Source: Myotis daubentonii (lineage: Eukaryota > Chordata > Mammalia > Chiroptera > Vespertilionidae). Taken from it: DNA of 64,000 nt. Location of the stretch: NCBI RefSeq assembly GCF_963259705.1, contig NC_081849.1, positions 60,360,093-60,424,092 of the forward strand, read 5' to 3'. A model generated the notes under the pieces. It searched no databases and was not told where the DNA came from. It worked only from the letters and a program-made list of their open reading frames with translations. Positions within the stretch are counted from its first letter, which is position 1. The number at the start of each line of letters is the position of its first letter. This document shows positions 60,549-64,000 of the stretch, piece by piece. A program made the position numbers and the translations under genes.

Positions 60549-61838
60549 ACTTCATATGTCTTAAAGCAGCCAAACTCTCCTTCCTCAGAAGAGTTCAGAA
60601 TTCAGATAACATCAGTCTAGCTGGCAGATCGGCCTGCTGAACACTGGTGATCAATCACACTTGTGAAATAAATAAAACTAGGTGGATTAAGTAATAATCT
60701 TGAGAAGTGAGTCTTGGGGGCAAATGACAGGAATGTCTCCGTTTGGCACCTCAAAAATTCTTTCAGGAGGCTGAGGTGTATTGGGTTACCCTGAAAGCAA
60801 TAATCACTTGGAGCCCTTCACCACACTTTCAGTCACCAGAACTCACTGTGCAGGAACAAATAGCTTCCTGCCAGGTCATTTCTTTTCAGAAATAGTGTTT
60901 CTGTCACTCCAGCCAAGTCATCAAAACCAGATTTTACATCTTGTGACTTTTAGCAGTAGCGTTTGGAGGGCTGCTGTGTAACAAAACTCCTTCACTTTTG
61001 TGCACTTAGGGAACTAGGAGATACAAAATGAAACAAAACAAATGGGAGGTTGCCCGGAGCAACCTGATGCTCCAAAGCAGTTGGTGCCTGACACCCTCTG
61101 CTCAAAAAGGTCCAGAGACTGGAGACTCTCCTTAATCCAGAAAAAGGAAAATCTAAGGGATCATAAAACCATATAGTGCCTGCATGTCTGGCTCATGTCA
61201 AACTTGGAACTTTAGTTTTGTTTTTGTTTTTTTATTTATGAACACAATGTCTTTACTGCAAATTTCTGACGATATAAGGTGGAGTTTTAATTAACTAATA
61301 CTATGTTTCACACAAGTTGACAACATTTGCTCATTTTTGTTTTTTCCTCATGATTTATGTTTTTTCATGTTCGAGGATTTTCAGTTTCTGGAAATTTTTG
61401 AAAATGTTCCCTGATTGAATGTTTTAAACAAAAAGGGTATACATTTTAACCTTTAAAGTATTACTTTGAAATTCCTCTATAGAGGTTCACAGTATGCTTT
61501 TAGTAGAAGAGTCTCAAGGTCACAAGCCACTTTAACTTGTAGATATTATTAATCCAATATCCTGATTGTTAATAATGGACACTGATGCTTGGCCTAGCAT
61601 TAGCCTTGTGAACATAAAGACAGTAGCATTCATGGATAAAGTAGCTTCTGCTCATAAGAATGCACCAATCTCTAAGCCATAAACTCTGGTCCTTCAAAAA
61701 ACATGCATGTACAGAGATACACACAGAATCTCTATATTATTCATGTTTTTAAAATTCCCTCTTAAATTTAACTCAGCCCTTTCAGCTTAGTGTTTGTTTT
61801 CCCTTTTCATCCTTCAGCATTCTTTTTTGCTTATTTTT

Positions 61839-61872
<34 letters not shown>

Positions 61873-62240
61873 TGGAGGAAAAGAAAATATTAGTAATTTG
61901 GGTTTCTTTATAAATATCTTCCCAATTTCACTTTTGTCTACAGTGAGGGAAGTTCCTAATGTTTAGTTTTGCCTAACTCTTATTACCTGGTTTTTGTCCC
62001 AAGTGAAGACTTTTTAAGGCTTAGAAAGCATGCTGAGACTTGCAGTGCTTTTTATAACCATTTTGAAACCTCATTTGAGGTAGAGGTATTTATGGAATCA
62101 GGTGTGTCTTTTTATAGGTATAAACTCCATATTTTATTTGATTACTTGCGCTCCTTCCAGTTAAAAAGAATGTTCTAATTGTTGCTGACTTTAGTGGTTG
62201 TAAATAATGCATTGCTAATTGTGTTTCAAAGCTAAATTTA
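60549..62240. other. ABCB5: Intron 18 stretch
   Basis: (TG)n at 61840-61869. No exon or named element. The next ABCB5 exon is not here. Confidence 0.5.
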
Positions 62241-62242
62241 TA

Positions 62243-62370
62243 CAGGGTGTCCCAAAAAATGTGTATACACTTTCACAGCTGAGAGCTCAATTTTGAAAAT
62301 GAAATGTATTTTAATAAACACTGCCTTTATAATTATTCAAAGTGTGGATATACATTTTTGGGATACCCTA
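62243..62370. mobile_element. Mariner-type MITE, 128 bp
   Basis: CAGGGTGTCCCAAAAAATGT at the left and TACATTTTTGGGATACCCTA at the right are inverted repeats, with TA target duplication on both sides. No coding sequence. Its ends resemble those of the mariner relics at 15661 and 24207. Confidence 0.9.
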
Positions 62371-62644
62371 TATTTCTTAATGATAAATATTGACCTATAG
62401 ATCTATTGGGTTTTTGAACAGATTTGAACTTTATTTTTGCCCATTACCTTCTAAATTAGATTGGCTAAGTCTTCTGTGGGAATGTCTCTAAATCATAGGA
62501 TGATAGCATTAAATGGTGATCCCTAAGGGATCTCAAAGGGCTAATTCCAAAAGGATTTGAGGTAACAAGTACTGAAGCAGGAGAAATAATTAATGAAACT
62601 CAACTATAATGCTTCAGTTAGATGGGAGGTAGTTGTTTAAAATC

Positions 62645-62830
62645 TCTGGCATCTAGTTGCCTAAGTTCAAATCCTGGCCTCAGCACTGGCCAGGTATGTA
62701 GCCTGGGGCAAGTCATATTTAATTTCTCTGTACCTCAGTTTCCTCATTTATAAAATATGGATAATAATAATATCTACCTCACAGAGGTGTGATAATTAAA
62801 TGAAAAGTACATACTAAGTACTTACATCGT
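62645..62830 (+). repeat. MIR SINE
   Basis: TTCAAATCCTGGCCTCAGCA, GCCTGGGGCAAGTCATATTT, ACCTCAGTTTCCTCATTTAT, then ACCTCACAGAGGTGTGATAA. A well-kept MIR. Confidence 0.9.
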
Positions 62831-63015
62831 GTTATTTATTTCTAGTAAAATTTTTGCAGGAAAAAATGGATTTGTTAGTATAAAAAAAAAAAACCTGATA
62901 GCCTTACTTATCAGAAATAGAAGAAGCAAGCTAATTTTTACTCAACACCAGCTATGTTCTAGAAACTAAGCGTTTGAAAATATATATTGCCTATGCTGGA
63001 AAACAGTCTCTAGAG

Positions 63016-63234
63016 CAGTGATGGCGAACCTATGACACGCATGAACTCATTTTTTTGGTTAATTTTTCTTTGTTAAATGGCATTTAAATATATAAAATAA
63101 ATATCAAAAATATAAGTGTTTGTTTTACTATGGTTGCAAGTATCAAAAAATGTCTGTATGTGACACAGCACCAGAGTGAAGTTAGGGTTTTTCAAAATGC
63201 TGACACACCGAACTCAAAAGGTTCGCGATCACTG
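63016..63234. mobile_element. Non-autonomous hAT transposon, 219 bp
   Basis: Ends CAGTGATGGCGAACC and GGTTCGCGATCACTG are inverted repeats. 8-bp target duplication CTCTAGAG/CCCTAGAG (63008-63015, 63235-63242), one mismatch. Confidence 0.92.
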
Positions 63235-63242
63235 CCCTAGAG

Positions 63243-64000
63243 TGTACAGCTGCTGACTTGAAAAGCAATTCTTGCTGATTGAACACCAGATAATGACTAA
63301 GACTAGTCACATATGAATCCTATGCTTTGTGTTACTATAGAATCAAGAATGGAATATTCAGTAATGAATTCTCTTTCTACATTTTAAAATCCTATTGTAT
63401 ATAAAAATTCTCTATGCAACTCATGTCATATTGCAATATAAAAATAATTAGAAAATGTACAGTATATCTTAAATTTTTGTGTCTACAATAAAAAACAGGC
63501 AATGTCTTCCAGTTCAAGAGTACTGTAGTAACACTGTTGCTGATGTGAGTTCCCAATATGTTAGGCTCTTGACTGGGGTTGTTTTCAAAGTGACTGTGTA
63601 GTGCAGATAATGATCTCCACAGGATGCCCTCTGGGTATCTAGAACCCTAAACTCTTTGGGACACTTTCCCATTCAAGGGCTTAGAGAGTAGTGCTGTCAT
63701 GACAGGATTGTACACACTCTGGCTCCTGCCTTATTATTCCCTCTTGGGAGCTTTATTTTCACGTGACTTCATGATTAATGCACAGCCTTCTATCTGTTAT
63801 GCTTTTGTTTCCTTAGTTGGCAAAAATCTGTATGTACTAGTAACCTAGGCACCAGGTTCCTGGCTGGGCTGCTGTAAGTCCAGTTATTGAACTCACTAAA
63901 AACAAATCACTTTTCAGAGACAGTCTCCTGTAGTTTTAACCCACAAGAGATATGTGGTTTGAGTGAGTGGGAGGAAACACTCAATAGCTAATAAAATCAG
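63243..64000. other. ABCB5: Intron 18 to window end, nothing recognised
   Basis: No ABCB5 exon, RNA gene or named repeat. Confidence 0.5.

Overview
This is nuclear DNA of a placental mammal, most likely a vesper bat (Vespertilionidae, for example Myotis, Eptesicus or Pipistrellus type). Two things point there. About 19 short rolling-circle transposons carry HeliBat-type ends: 5' TCCTATATAATAAAAG, and a 3' hairpin such as GTGCACGAATTTCGTGCAC followed by GGGCCTCTAG. Eight tRNA-derived SINEs have the Ves-type head. Non-autonomous hAT and mariner copies and young-looking L1 tails fit the same lineage. There is no prokaryotic gene content.

The only host gene I can support is ABCB5, on the + strand. 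I place 18 coding exons between 11189 and 59898. They start at the initiator ATG (with an in-frame stop upstream) and join in frame to 779 codons without an internal stop. They cover the N-terminus, transmembrane domain 1, all of nucleotide-binding domain 1 (Walker A, Q-loop, signature, Walker B and H-loop intact), the linker, and the first two helices of transmembrane domain 2. The rest of the gene (about 480 codons by comparison with the human protein) lies beyond 64000. The 11 kb before the first coding exon is either intron 1 or upstream flank; I see no promoter or non-coding exon in it.

The rest is introns dense in transposons. 1-3040: an L1 3' end with a Helitron pair inserted in its tail. 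5752-6971: an inverted composite Helitron with a minisatellite. 7770-9660: an old repeat and two small Helitrons. 11825-13310: L1 fragments, a Ves SINE and what looks like an inserted tRNA-Lys half. 15535-21425 (intron 3): a nest in which an old repeat holds a mariner relic, five Helitron units and a solo retroviral LTR, followed directly by a sixth Helitron unit and an L1-like tail. 24200-25840: a mariner relic, two Ves SINEs and an L1 tail. 30076-30740: a Helitron pair. 39480-42640: an old L1 interrupted by a complete L1-derived element with an intact ORF1 and no ORF2 (half-L1 type). 47835-48930: a Helitron that keeps the end of its helicase gene with two stops. 50815-51375: a G-rich Helitron minisatellite. 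58694-59308: a near-twin of the Helitron at 19530-20150.

I see no undescribed multi-gene system. The best leads are structural or evolutionary: the half-L1 element, the loss of the start codon used by the human ABCB5-beta isoform, the recurrent Helitron composite junction, the intron 3 nest, the tRNA-half insertion, and a 35-bp exact duplication.
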